Source: CAYXFD01 sp964464175 (lineage in GTDB: Bacteria > Cloacimonadota > Cloacimonadia > Cloacimonadales > JAJBBL01). From it: a stretch of 55,016 nucleotides of DNA. The stretch spans positions 1-55,016 of the forward strand of contig CAYXFD010000021.1 of NCBI GenBank assembly GCA_964464175.1, in the 5' to 3' direction. A program made the position numbers and the translations under genes. Positions 8,428-15,925 of the stretch are shown one piece after another; within the stretch, counting starts at the first letter, position 1, and every line of letters starts with the position of its first letter. Below the pieces are notes generated by a model, which was not told the DNA's origin, searched no databases, and was given only the letters and a program-made list of their open reading frames with translations.

Positions 8428-9735
8428 CTACGCTGTTACCGTAATGGTTGTTTTGTCCTTTGCATACTCATCATCAAAAATCTCATCTTTATTTACCAGT
8501 ACCCCTAACAAAGAACCAATATAGAGAAATGACAGAGAATATGAATCAATGACCCATAACTGGTTTGTGTATGAAAAAACCAACCAGGCACCTACCATTG
8601 AAAACAACGTAGCCCGGACACTGCTCAACACTTTTGCTTTGCTTTTATCAGGTTCCTTCTTTCTTTTATAGAAAAGTATACAACGGACGATATTCAAGTA
8701 GAGAATAATACCCACTATTCCGGAACCCACAAGTAAATTGGCAAAATCATTATGGATAGTTCTTCTTGTCCCCAGAAATTGAGCTCCCCGAAACAGCTCC
8801 GATCCAAAAATCTTATGATCAAAACTATTCTCCTCAAAAGCATCTATTGCTCTTTCAATGTCACTATGTCTCCCCTCATCCTGGAGTACCGAAGTTAAAC
8901 CACCTCTTCGAACATAAGTTTGAAATAATTTATTGGAGACATTACTGGGCATTATAACAATTAAGCTCAGACCAATCAAAATATAGGTCAGAATCCTATA
9001 TCTACCTCTTGTTACAATTGCATAGATCAGAATACCCGTTATCAGAGCCAAGACCGCTGATCTTCTAAAAATTAGCAATGTTATAATAGCGGTTGCTATT
9101 AAAAAAGATGTCTTAAAAGCAAACAGACTCTTCTTCCCAAAGTGGTTCCTTATCTCATTATCAAGATAGAGTGTTAGGGATATATAAACAAGAATATTAG
9201 TTATGTAAATCCCGCCTCCTGCTACATATACAGTATCAATACCATAGGGATTATAACCTGTTTTAGTAAATTGCTCAACGATGAAAGAGATTATTATACC
9301 CACTCCGCAGATCAAATATATTTTATTCAAAATGAGCAATCTCCTAAAAGTATTGATGTATTGCATAGCTATTGGAAGCATAAGCATCGATATAGATAAC
9401 CTTACAATAGCCAGAAGGGAAAACACGGGAGAAGAAGATCGTATTAATAATGTACAAAGATAGAGCAAAAACGCAAAGATAGACAAAGTTATTCGATATC
9501 GCTTTAATGAAGGTAATGCAATCAAAACGAAAGCAAAAATTAAAATTGCTCTGATTTCCCCAATATGAAAAGCTCCCTCGGGATACAAGGGCATAAGAAA
9601 AGTCACCAGGATGTGGATAAAAGGTATAACGTAAACTGCATTACTAATGAAATTTTTGTATCTTCTATAAAACAGAATTAGCCCTATTATGGCAACTCCA
9701 AGCAATATTATATTAATGTAATGATAGCTATTCAC
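8428..9735 (-). CDS. O-antigen ligase/polymerase-like membrane protein
   Basis: A 435-residue polytopic membrane protein with about 11 hydrophobic segments and one large extracytoplasmic loop (roughly residues 280-335), ending near RRTIHNDFANLLVGSGIVG. This H-N-D/xx pattern after the loop is typical of the O-antigen ligase/Wzy superfamily. The start codon is GTG (9733-9735), with AAGGA seven bases upstream. It is the first gene of the minus-strand glycan operon. Ligase (WaaL) and polymerase (Wzy) cannot be separated from sequence alone. A TTGACA hexamer on the minus strand at 10058-10063 could drive the operon with a leader of about 290 nt. Confidence 0.7.
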   Translation of the reverse strand: MNSYHYINIILLGVAIIGLILFYRRYKNFISNAVYVIPFIHILVTFLMPLYPEGAFHIGEIRAILIFAFVLIALPSLKRYRITLSIFAFLLYLCTLLIRSSSPVFSLLAIVRLSISMLMLPIAMQYINTFRRLLILNKIYLICGVGIIISFIVEQFTKTGYNPYGIDTVYVAGGGIYITNILVYISLTLYLDNEIRNHFGKKSLFAFKTSFLIATAIITLLIFRRSAVLALITGILIYAIVTRGRYRILTYILIGLSLIVIMPSNVSNKLFQTYVRRGGLTSVLQDEGRHSDIERAIDAFEENSFDHKIFGSELFRGAQFLGTRRTIHNDFANLLVGSGIVGIILYLNIVRCILFYKRKKEPDKSKAKVLSSVRATLFSMVGAWLVFSYTNQLWVIDSYSLSFLYIGSLLGVLVNKDEIFDDEYAKDKTTITVTA

Positions 9736-10419
9736 TATTGTTCCTTATTGTTTATCCACCTGATACTTCTATGTTCTTGAATTCAAGCAACCCCATAAAA
9801 TTACAAAGTAAACCAGTCTCCGTAAGTCTGAATATTTGGAATAATAATAGTATTCTTTCCTAATCTTATTATTAAGATAGGCTCTAAATACCGCGGCAAA
9901 GATACCGTTAGCAGATTTACTGATTCCCTACAGCTTCGCTCCGTCACCTCCCCAAAGAAAAGCTCATCCGAACACCAATATATCAAATTGATATAGCAAG
10001 CAACTACCACTAAAGGTGATGATAATTCCTAATGCAACTATTTTACGAATTAAGATATGTCAAGCATTAATCACTAAAGAAGGTGAAGAGGATTGAAAGG
10101 TTGTTATAATCTTAGTTTACCAGAGAGGAACTGCACAGTCGGTTCGAGTTGTCCGAGGGACTCCTCTGTGATATCTCAGGGAGAGAAGAGATAAACCATG
10201 GGTTCATAGCGTTTCTTATTGAGAGGTCTTTCAGCAGCATTCGAACAATTATTCTTCTGCGGAGGTCATTCATAGCTATTTTCTTGTCGGTTGCCCAAAA
10301 CCAACCGCGTAGTTAACCGGGTTAAAGCTATGAATTACTGTACTGCCAGGGCAACAGAGTGAGAAGTGAACATTCAAGAAAATTGCCGTAAGCAGCTATA
10401 GACAATCAATCAGATCATT
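9736..10419. other. Gene-free stretch with possible structured RNA and repeats
   Basis: No gene is supported in these 684 bp. They hold a 12-bp palindrome CTTGAATTCAAG (9776-9787) just upstream of the glycan operon, and a 20-bp sequence (9932-9951, containing GCTTCGCTCCGTC) that recurs with one mismatch at 11882-11901. A minus-strand TTGACA lies at 10058-10063, with TAGTTG 17 bp further on. There is a hairpin GAACTG/CGGTTC (about 10129-10146), and the three-stem structure listed separately at 10268-10335. Short minus-strand frames (9801-10010, 10112-10273) exist but show no family resemblance. Confidence 0.5.
10268..10335. ncRNA. Candidate three-way-junction structure, function unknown
   Basis: Three nested inverted repeats fit together. 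The outer stem pairs 10268-10277 (ATTCATAGCT) with 10326-10335 (AGCTATGAAT), perfect over 10 bp. Inside it, 10289-10294 CGGTTG pairs with 10302-10307 CAACCG, and 10313-10317 TTAAC pairs with 10321-10325 GTTAA, directly abutting the outer stem. Such a compact arrangement is unlikely in random intergenic DNA, but it matches no RNA family that I recognise. Strand is undetermined. It could instead be a folded mobile-element scar. Confidence 0.35.
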
Positions 10420-11817
10420 TCACAAATCGAAAATCTTACCCGGATTCATTATATTATTGGGATCAAAGGCTTTTTTAATCCTTCTCATCAACTCAAGCTC
10501 CGGTTTTGAGACATGATCGGTGAAGTATTTCTTACGTTTAAGACCTATCCCATGTTCACCACTGATCGAACCGCCCAGTTTCAAGACATAGTCATAGATC
10601 TCCTGCAACGCTTTTTGCTGGATCAGAAGCCATTCTTCCTGGGTTTGTTCCCGGTTCTTCAATAGCGTCGCATGCAGATTACCGTCTCCGGCATGTCCGA
10701 AACAGGGAATTTTGATCTCATATTTCATTGCAATCTCTTGCAGATAAGGAACAACTTTGGGGATCTCGGCAATCGGTACGACTATGTCCTCCGAACTCTG
10801 TTCGGGACTCATAATATGCAAAGCTTCCGGTATGGAGCGTCTTATTTTCCAGATACGTTCTCTTGTTGCCGGATTATCGGCAGCAAAAACCTCAAATGCT
10901 CCGTTTTCTTCGCATACCTCTCCGACCTTAAGATATTCATCTTCCAGTATCTCTTCATTCGTTCCGTCCAGCTCTATCAGAAGCATCGCTTCAGCTTCTT
11001 TTACCGGCAGTTTTTCCTCCAGGAAATCAGTGGCAGCTTTAACCGAATGCCTGTCCATAAATTCTATCCCGGTAGGGATGATACCTGTTCCGATCATGAT
11101 TTTCGGTACGGTAGAAATTGCCGCTTCGAGACTATCGAAAAAAGCGAGTAAAACTGCCTGGGAAGTTGGCAGGGGGAGCAGCTTGAGTATTACTTGGGTA
11201 ACTATTCCGAGAGTACCCTCCGAACCGATAATCAGATTTTTCAGGTCGTACCCGGCAACGTTTTTTACCAGCTTTCCACCGAGATTGATTATTTCCCCGC
11301 CCGGGAGTACTACTTCCAGCCCTAAGACATATCTGCCGGTAACCCCGTATTTGATCGCTTTGCCCCCGCCGGCGTTTTCCGCAATATTCCCGCCGATGAA
11401 ACAGGACTGCAGGCTCATAGGATATCCGGCATAATACAAACCTTCCGCAGCGGCAGCAACGTTAATCTCGTTGGTAATGAGCCCTGCTTCGACAGTGGCT
11501 GTCATATTTGCCGGATCAATTTCGATTATCCGGTTCATTCTCTCCAGGGAGAGTAAGATTCCACCTTTGACAGGGATGGCACCGCCGGAAAGACCCGTCC
11601 CTCCACCACGGGGAGTAACGGGGATCAAATGTTCGTTTGCCAGTTTGAGGATTTCAGAGACCTGGTCGTTCGAGGTAGGGAAAACGACTACCTCAGGAAA
11701 ACTGCTGTATTGTGAGACAGGAGTTTCATCATGGGAATAGTCGGTCATAAGCGAGTTGTCGGTGATGATGTTTTGTTCCCCGACAATAGAGATAAGTTTC
11801 GATATCATTTTTTTCAT
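10420..11817 (-). CDS. glcD: FAD-linked oxidase, glycolate oxidase GlcD / D-lactate dehydrogenase type
   Basis: A 465-residue member of the FAD-binding type 4 / vanillyl-alcohol-oxidase superfamily. The FAD-binding half shows PRGGGTGLSGGAIP (around 69-82), GGNIAENAGGGKAIKYG and NLIIGSEGTLGIVT. The C-terminal cap has CFGHAGDGNLHA, a histidine-rich catalytic region, and the end motif SGEHGIGLKRK...DPNNIMNPGKIF. It oxidises a 2-hydroxy acid (glycolate, D-lactate or D-2-hydroxyglutarate). No GlcE/GlcF or Fe-S partner is adjacent. The next gene upstream is an L-2-hydroxyglutarate-oxidase-like protein, hinting at a shared 2-hydroxyacid theme, although 409 bp of repeats separate them. ATG at 11817 is used; an ATG at 11808 is possible. 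Confidence 0.85.
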   Translation of the reverse strand: MKKMISKLISIVGEQNIITDNSLMTDYSHDETPVSQYSSFPEVVVFPTSNDQVSEILKLANEHLIPVTPRGGGTGLSGGAIPVKGGILLSLERMNRIIEIDPANMTATVEAGLITNEINVAAAAEGLYYAGYPMSLQSCFIGGNIAENAGGGKAIKYGVTGRYVLGLEVVLPGGEIINLGGKLVKNVAGYDLKNLIIGSEGTLGIVTQVILKLLPLPTSQAVLLAFFDSLEAAISTVPKIMIGTGIIPTGIEFMDRHSVKAATDFLEEKLPVKEAEAMLLIELDGTNEEILEDEYLKVGEVCEENGAFEVFAADNPATRERIWKIRRSIPEALHIMSPEQSSEDIVVPIAEIPKVVPYLQEIAMKYEIKIPCFGHAGDGNLHATLLKNREQTQEEWLLIQQKALQEIYDYVLKLGGSISGEHGIGLKRKKYFTDHVSKPELELMRRIKKAFDPNNIMNPGKIFDL

Positions 11818-12226
11818 AGGCTCCCTGGAGAACTTCCTTTATAAAAGACAGGAACGAGGCGGAGTAAACCGGAAGGTATAAAGCTTCGCTCCGTCGCCTC
11901 CTTTTTCTGGTAAGAAGGTCGTGGATTGATGTCAAGGAAAATGAAAAAACCAAAGGAAGAAATAGCAGGGATAAAGTTCACGCAGATTTACGCAGAAAAA
12001 ACAAAGAGAACGCAGATAAAACAAGAGATATTTGATATTAGGGGAAAAACCAAAGGAAGGAGCAGCAGGGAAAAGGTTCTCGCAGATAAAACAAGAGATA
12101 TTAGAGATTAGATGGCATGTTTCACAACATCGTTTACACTTTTTTGTACCGTTAGCTGTCTCATAACATCGTTTACACTTTCTTACAGTTCTTTATCTTT
12201 ATTTATCTGCGAAATCGCTTTATATT
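11818..12226. repeat. Repeat-rich spacer between two oxidase genes
   Basis: No gene is supported. Direct repeats fill the spacer: a GAAAAAACCAAAGGAAGA unit followed by AGCAGGG at 11943-11970 recurs at 12044-12070, and a 22-bp CGCAGATAAAACAAGAGATATT block at 12011-12032 recurs at 12081-12102. The family is also present at 15.2-15.6 kb. A 20-bp match to 9932-9951 sits at 11882-11901 and could pair with GAGGCGGAG at about 11853-11861 to form a hairpin. A minus-strand TTGACA at 11930-11935 could serve the GlcD-like gene. Confidence 0.6.
12121..12184. repeat. Paired 25-bp direct repeats, possible insertion-sequence end
   Basis: The core AACATCGTTTACACTTT occurs at 12126-12142 and again at 12165-12181, 39 bp apart. 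The similarity extends over about 25 bp (12121-12145 and 12160-12184) with four mismatches. Tandem motifs of this kind mark the termini of some insertion sequences and could be all that remains of one. No transposase fragment is visible on either side, so the origin is inference. Confidence 0.45.
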
Positions 12227-13351
12227 TTAAACTGCGGAATCTGCGTGAACCCTCTTTCCGATCAAGTCCCGCACATACCTCCCTATAGCAAGGCAGGCAG
12301 TCAAGCCGGGAGATTCTATCCCTATCAGGTTGATCAAGTTCTTAAGTCCTCTCTCAGCTTCTTCCTTTATGTAAAAATCCCTGACATTCTCACCGGGACC
12401 CTGTAACTTTGGTCTGATACCCGTATCATCAGGGTGCAAATTGTGCATTTCTATTGGGAGATAACGGTTAACAGCTTTCATGAAATCCGCTTTATGACTT
12501 TCATCCATGGCATAATTAAGCTCTTCGACATAATAAGCGTTGGGACCGAAACGGATTTCACCATTCAGATTGACAGTGAGATGTATTCCGAGTGAGATCC
12601 CTTTAGGATCAGGCAGTGGATAGATCAAACGGCTGATCTCGCCCACACCGCTTGCCTTGTAATACTCACCTTTACACCAGTGGAGCTTCAGGTTTGTATC
12701 TTTCAGATCGATCCCCGCCAGGGAAGCTATCTTGTCGGAAAAAAGTCCTGCCGCATTAATCAGGATATTAGTTTGAAATTCTTCACCGTTATTGAAGCTT
12801 ACCAGATAACCGGTCTCATTTTTCTCGATTTTCTCTGCTTCCATACCATAAACGATGAATCCGTCATCAGATTCTATCTCGTTAGCCAGGTTCAGCATGA
12901 GATTATGAGTATCGATAATCCCGGTAGATGGTACCCAAAGACCTTTCCCGGCAATGATCAGGGGTTCTAATTCCTGTAACCTGTTACCTGTGATCAGCTG
13001 CAAACCTTCCACTCCGTTAGCTTGACCATGACGATAGAGTTTTTCCAGTTCAGGGTATTCACTTTCCTCTCCGGCAATAACGATTTTACCGGTTCTCCGG
13101 CAGCCAATCTTTTTCTCAGCAGCATAATCATAAAGCATCCGGTTCCCCTCCACACAAAGCTTTGCTTTCAAACTGCCGTGCGGATAATAGATGCCCGAAT
13201 GAATAACTTCACTGTTACGGCTGCTGGTCTCTCTGCCGAAAGAAGATTCCTTTTCGACAATAACAACATCGGAATGCTCCTCTGTTAGATATTTACCGAT
13301 GGAAAGACCAACAACACCGGCACCAATAATGAGAATGTTTACCTGTTCCAT
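12227..13351 (-). CDS. lhgO: FAD-dependent oxidoreductase, L-2-hydroxyglutarate oxidase-like
   Basis: A 374-residue D-amino-acid-oxidase-fold flavoprotein. The N-terminal dinucleotide motif is NILIIGAGVVGLSIGKYL (residues 5-22) with the acidic end of the second strand at VVIVEKE. RNSEVIHSGIYYP and KAKLCVEGN are characteristic of the LhgO/YgaF group, and INAAGLFSD is the late FAD contact. It would oxidise L-2-hydroxyglutarate or a similar hydroxyacid to the keto acid, passing electrons to the quinone pool. The C-terminal IGIESPGLTACLAIGRYV is intact, so it is full length. Glycerol-3-phosphate oxidation is a less likely alternative. No clear ribosome site precedes the ATG. Confidence 0.75.
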   Translation of the reverse strand: MEQVNILIIGAGVVGLSIGKYLTEEHSDVVIVEKESSFGRETSSRNSEVIHSGIYYPHGSLKAKLCVEGNRMLYDYAAEKKIGCRRTGKIVIAGEESEYPELEKLYRHGQANGVEGLQLITGNRLQELEPLIIAGKGLWVPSTGIIDTHNLMLNLANEIESDDGFIVYGMEAEKIEKNETGYLVSFNNGEEFQTNILINAAGLFSDKIASLAGIDLKDTNLKLHWCKGEYYKASGVGEISRLIYPLPDPKGISLGIHLTVNLNGEIRFGPNAYYVEELNYAMDESHKADFMKAVNRYLPIEMHNLHPDDTGIRPKLQGPGENVRDFYIKEEAERGLKNLINLIGIESPGLTACLAIGRYVRDLIGKRVHADSAV

Positions 13352-13430
13352 GAGGAAGGGAAAAATCTAAGGTTGCTTTTCGTAAAGAGAAAAATGCAGG
13401 GTGCCGGAAAACCAATATTGAAGGAAAAAG

Positions 13431-14609
13431 TTATTTTAAGATCGTCATCTTTTTTCCCTTCAGATAAACTCCGGAAATCTCCATCCGGTAGAAATAGATT
13501 CCTGAAGCTGCCGGTTTGCCAAAATTATCAGTGCTCTTCCAAAGAACAGAGTGAAAACCTGGTTCATACTGCTTCCCGTTAATCAATCTTGTTATCAGTT
13601 GCCCGGTACTGTTATAGATACTGATCGTAACAAGGGATCTTTCTGCTGTCCTAAAGGTTATATTGGTATCGGGATTGAAAGGATTCGGATAAGCACCTAT
13701 GAGTTCTGTCTTTAAATCATGGGGCTCCTGACCCGGCTGGTCATCATCAATCCCGATAAATATTGAAACCGGACCATGATAGCTATAAGAGAGATCCAGA
13801 TTATTAGCCCGAAGCCAATAATAATAGGTAGTATTCTCCCTGACTTCCCGATCAATAAAAGAATAAATCTGCTGAACTGTGGAGTTAGCAGCCGGAATCA
13901 GGACATAGTTTATTTTTTCAGCTTCTGCGAGCGAGTTAAAGTAAGAACGATGGACATCATAACCAAGCATCTCCGTCTCAGATTCGCTTATCCACTGAAG
14001 TTTCACCCAGCCGTTATGATCCGAAGAGGCAGAGAAGGAAGAGAGTTCCACCGGAAGAGGTGAATCTTCAATATAATCGGTAAGCAGGATATTATCAACG
14101 TTAAACTTTCTGCCGTGGGTACCGGAAGAACTGCGAATCCTGATCCTAACCTCTCCGGTAAGGTTAACCGTCTCCGAATAAGAGGTCAACTCATCAATAC
14201 CGGCAAGATCAACCACCTCCCCTGCCTGATGCCAAATAATACCTTCGTCATTACTGTATTCTACAACAAAAACGGGAGCTGTTGCCAAGTTGTCTCCGGT
14301 GAAGCTTGATCTGCTGTACCAAAAAGAGATCTCTCCGACACCGTTGCTTTTATCTTCGAGCATGGTCATTTCTGTCGGATCATTAATACTGTGCCTGAAC
14401 CTGGCGGCTTTCTCTCCAATGGTCAGATCTCCGGAAGCAGAACCTATCAAAACCGAACTCATATTCCAGCTAATCCCGTTCAGATCAACCGTTGCCGAAC
14501 TATACCCTTCCGGTTTTACCGCTTCTTCAAAATCAATAAAATAATCAGCGGATAGTGCAGTCACCAGGATTATCCAAAATATCCCTATTAACGCCCAAAA
14601 TCTTTTCAT
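13431..14609 (-). CDS. Secreted protein with C-terminal NPFNP sorting tail
   Basis: A 392-residue exported protein. Residues 1-20 form a signal peptide (MKRFWALIGIFWIILVTALS). Residues 25-180 look like a beta-sandwich module; a fibronectin-III-like segment (about 185-290) begins SPLPVELSSFSAS and contains SETEMLGYDVHRS. The last ~80 residues carry AYPNPFNPDTNITF and end in ASGIYFYRM...KKMTILK, a FlgD-like/type-IX-like sorting tail. The C-terminal ~200 residues closely resemble those of the protein at 38966-41770. The start has a consensus AGGAGGG site and lies downstream of a good promoter (14653-14681). Ligand and function of the N-terminal module are unknown. Confidence 0.8.
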   Translation of the reverse strand: MKRFWALIGIFWIILVTALSADYFIDFEEAVKPEGYSSATVDLNGISWNMSSVLIGSASGDLTIGEKAARFRHSINDPTEMTMLEDKSNGVGEISFWYSRSSFTGDNLATAPVFVVEYSNDEGIIWHQAGEVVDLAGIDELTSYSETVNLTGEVRIRIRSSSGTHGRKFNVDNILLTDYIEDSPLPVELSSFSASSDHNGWVKLQWISESETEMLGYDVHRSYFNSLAEAEKINYVLIPAANSTVQQIYSFIDREVRENTTYYYWLRANNLDLSYSYHGPVSIFIGIDDDQPGQEPHDLKTELIGAYPNPFNPDTNITFRTAERSLVTISIYNSTGQLITRLINGKQYEPGFHSVLWKSTDNFGKPAASGIYFYRMEISGVYLKGKKMTILK

Positions 14610-14652
14610 AATAACCCTCCTGTTATACCCTGTTTATAGCCCTGTTTTCTTT

Positions 14653-14681
14653 TTTATACCCTTCAGCAATAACCCTCTCAA
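14653..14681 (-). promoter_or_regulatory. Sigma-70-like promoter of the secreted protein gene
   Basis: On the minus strand TTGAGA (14676-14681) is followed by 17 bp and then TATAAA (14653-14658). Spacing is ideal and both boxes are close to consensus. Transcription would begin near 14646, giving a leader of about 37 nt before the ribosome site of the gene starting at 14609. Confidence 0.6.
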
Positions 14682-14702
14682 AGACGACTTATTTGCCAGT
14701 TT

Positions 14703-14720
14703 GTTTTCGTTAACGAAAAC
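14703..14720. promoter_or_regulatory. 18-bp perfect palindrome, candidate operator
   Basis: GTTTTCGTTAACGAAAAC is a perfect 9+9 dyad. It lies 21 bp upstream of the -35 box of the promoter at 14653-14681, with its centre about 66 bp before the inferred transcription start. That position suits a dimeric activator. No regulator gene is adjacent. The binding role is inference. Confidence 0.45.
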
Positions 14721-14951
14721 TTTCCGACAGAATGATATCTTAGATTTCTACAGCGAGTTATACTAAGGAGATCTTTCTTTCACACACAAAGTGATTTTTC
14801 CGGTTTAATGGTTGCGGTCAAGAGATTTTTCTTATTTTCCGCTCTCTCAGGAAAAGAGACTGCTTTTTCTATCTCAGCCTACCACCCCAAAAGATAGCGT
14901 GTTCATGGGAAGTAAAACGATGAAAAATGCATGTCAAATTCATATTCATTT

Positions 14952-14979
14952 ACTTTCTTTGTAACAGCCCAAAGAAAGT
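14952..14979. repeat. Hairpin of the ACTTTCTTTG type
   Basis: ACTTTCTTTG (14952-14961) pairs perfectly with CAAAGAAAGT (14970-14979) around the 8-base loop TAACAGCC, and a third AACAAAGAAAG copy follows. Very similar palindromes recur in the intergenic DNA of many bacteria. No T-run follows on either strand, so it is not an obvious terminator. Confidence 0.6.
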
Positions 14980-15115
14980 AACAAAGAAAGGCTGCCGGCT
15001 GCAACAAAAGTGCAGATTTATAACAAAGTAAGACAGAGTATAGAATATCTGAAAAATTCAGGTTATCAGCACCAAGACGGGGCGTGCCCACGTCTCTACG
15101 ATAATAGTTTCGTTC

Positions 15116-15170
15116 GTCAACCGAGGTGCTCTTTTCTTTGTGGCTGCGACCGAGCTCGGCGAAGCCAAAC
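15116..15170 (+). repeat. 55-bp dispersed repeat, copy 1
   Basis: This element has an inverted partner at 15659-15713. The right-hand 21 bp (15150-15170) are a perfect inverted match to 15659-15679, and the rest is similar (CAACCGAGG and GTGGCTG conserved). It contains the internal dyad CCGAGCTCGG. Confidence 0.6.
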
Positions 15171-15344
15171 AGTTTCTTCGAAGCAGTCCCTCGTACGGTT
15201 TTATTAACGCTGTTTTTTGCAATGCCGGGGAAAACTAAAGAAGAGTAGCAAGAAGAAAAACCGAAAGGAGGACAGCAGGATGATGTGGCAAGCTGGAGCT
15301 TACCACCCCGGAAAAAAGCCGAAGGAAGGAATAGCAAAGGGGAA

Positions 15345-15366
15345 GGGGCGGTTCGTGAACCGCCCC
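15345..15366. repeat. 22-bp GC-rich palindrome
   Basis: GGGGCGGTTC and GAACCGCCCC pair perfectly around a 2-base centre, followed by TACG. Palindromes of the form GTAGGGGCGG...CCGCCCCTAC are common mobile intergenic repeats. A smaller relative, GGGCGGT-ATAAA-ACCGCCC, is at 51239-51257. No T-run follows. Confidence 0.6.
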
Positions 15367-15658
15367 TACGCCTGATTTATTATGATAGTCAGTTGTAAAT
15401 GCCAATCCCGGGGACATATCTGCCCTTGAAAAGATAAAAGCAGAGCTGAAAGCTCCGGGTACGAATAGAAAAAAGAAAAACCTACGGAAGAAAAGCAAGT
15501 CCATTGGGAGGGCAGTAAGTCTGTAACAGAGGCGTCCCTGCCCTTGCTAAAAACAGAACTGGAAGCTCTGTGTACGTAGGAAAACCTGCGGAAGGGCAGC
15601 AAGAAGATGTGGCCCCGGTAGAATAGGAGAAAAGATTCCACAGGGCAAGGGAAAGGGA

Positions 15659-15713
15659 GTTTGGCTTCGCCGAGCTCGGAATCAGCCACGAAGGATTGAT
15701 TTCCTCGGTTGCC
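15659..15713 (-). repeat. 55-bp dispersed repeat, copy 2
   Basis: Inverted partner of 15116-15170. A 21-bp perfect core is followed by a diverged stretch that keeps GTGGCTGA and GGCAACCGAGG. It is flanked by the CCCGGTAGAATAGGA direct repeats at 15614 and 15740. Confidence 0.6.
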
Positions 15714-15804
15714 ACACCGAGATGGCGAGTACATGTAGTCCCGGTAGAATAGGAAAAAGATGCCACAGGGCAAGGACAGGAAGTTCTCCATTAGACGTTT
15801 TTTA

Positions 15805-15835
15805 TTGACATAAATAGCGGCAAATTGTGTTCTTA
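15805..15835 (+). promoter_or_regulatory. Possible promoter of tRNA-Gly
   Basis: A consensus -35 box TTGACA (15805-15810) lies 35 bp before the tRNA. The -10 region 17-19 bp later is weak (TGTTCTTA). The same pattern of strong -35 and weak -10 precedes the tRNA-Val gene. Confidence 0.35.
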
Positions 15836-15844
15836 GCGTTGCGA

Positions 15845-15920
15845 GCGGGTATGGCTCAGTTGGTAGAGCATCAGCTTCCCAAGCTGAATGTCGCGGGTTC
15901 AAGTCCCGTTGCCCGCTCCA
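15845..15920 (+). tRNA. tRNA-Gly (anticodon CCC)
   Basis: A 76-nt cloverleaf. Acceptor stem GCGGGTA pairs with TGCCCGC (one G-T pair), the D arm is GCTC...GAGC, the anticodon stem TCAGC/GCTGA encloses the loop TTCCCAA with anticodon CCC, and the T arm GCGGG-TTCAAGT-CCCGT is normal. CCA is encoded at 15918-15920. It reads GGG codons. It is convergent with the amidase gene, whose stop lies five bases beyond the tRNA. Confidence 0.95.
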
Positions 15921-15925
15921 TTGTA

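Larger units (their letters stand above)
14721..15844. repeat. Gene-free repeat island upstream of tRNA-Gly
   Basis: About 1.1 kb without a credible gene; minus-strand frames of 89-178 codons here have repeat-derived, low-information translations. Contents include a hairpin at 14952-14979, an inverted pair of 55-bp elements (15116-15170 and 15659-15713), and a 22-bp GC palindrome (15345-15366). Tandem-like copies occur at 15420-15499/15538-15603 and 15614-15651/15740-15775. At least four members of the GAAAAACC...GGAAGGA...AGCA family are present, at 15255-15279, 15311-15340, 15475-15499 and 15579-15603. The island probably grew by accumulation of small non-coding repeats. Confidence 0.65.

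Noticed and set aside
9801..10010. 69-codon minus-strand frame
   Set aside because: Contains the 20-bp repeat shared with 11882-11901, with no ribosome site and no recognisable sequence.
10120..10172. Possible group II intron domain V remnant
   Set aside because: A GAACTG/CGGTTC hairpin is present, but the ~34-nt domain V shape with a GAAA loop and AGC catalytic triad is missing.
10112..10273. 53-codon minus-strand frame (MNDLRRRIIV...)
   Set aside because: Overlaps a strong inverted repeat at its start and has no ribosome site; more likely part of a structured non-coding element.
10757..11434. 225-codon plus-strand frame
   Set aside because: Lies wholly antisense to the well-supported GlcD-like gene; Ser/Pro-rich shadow translation.
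14903..15902. Four overlapping minus-strand frames of 89-178 codons
   Set aside because: They overlap each other and the tRNA-Gly gene, and the translations come from the repeat island (Phe/Ser/Leu-rich runs, repeated motifs). No start site or family signal.
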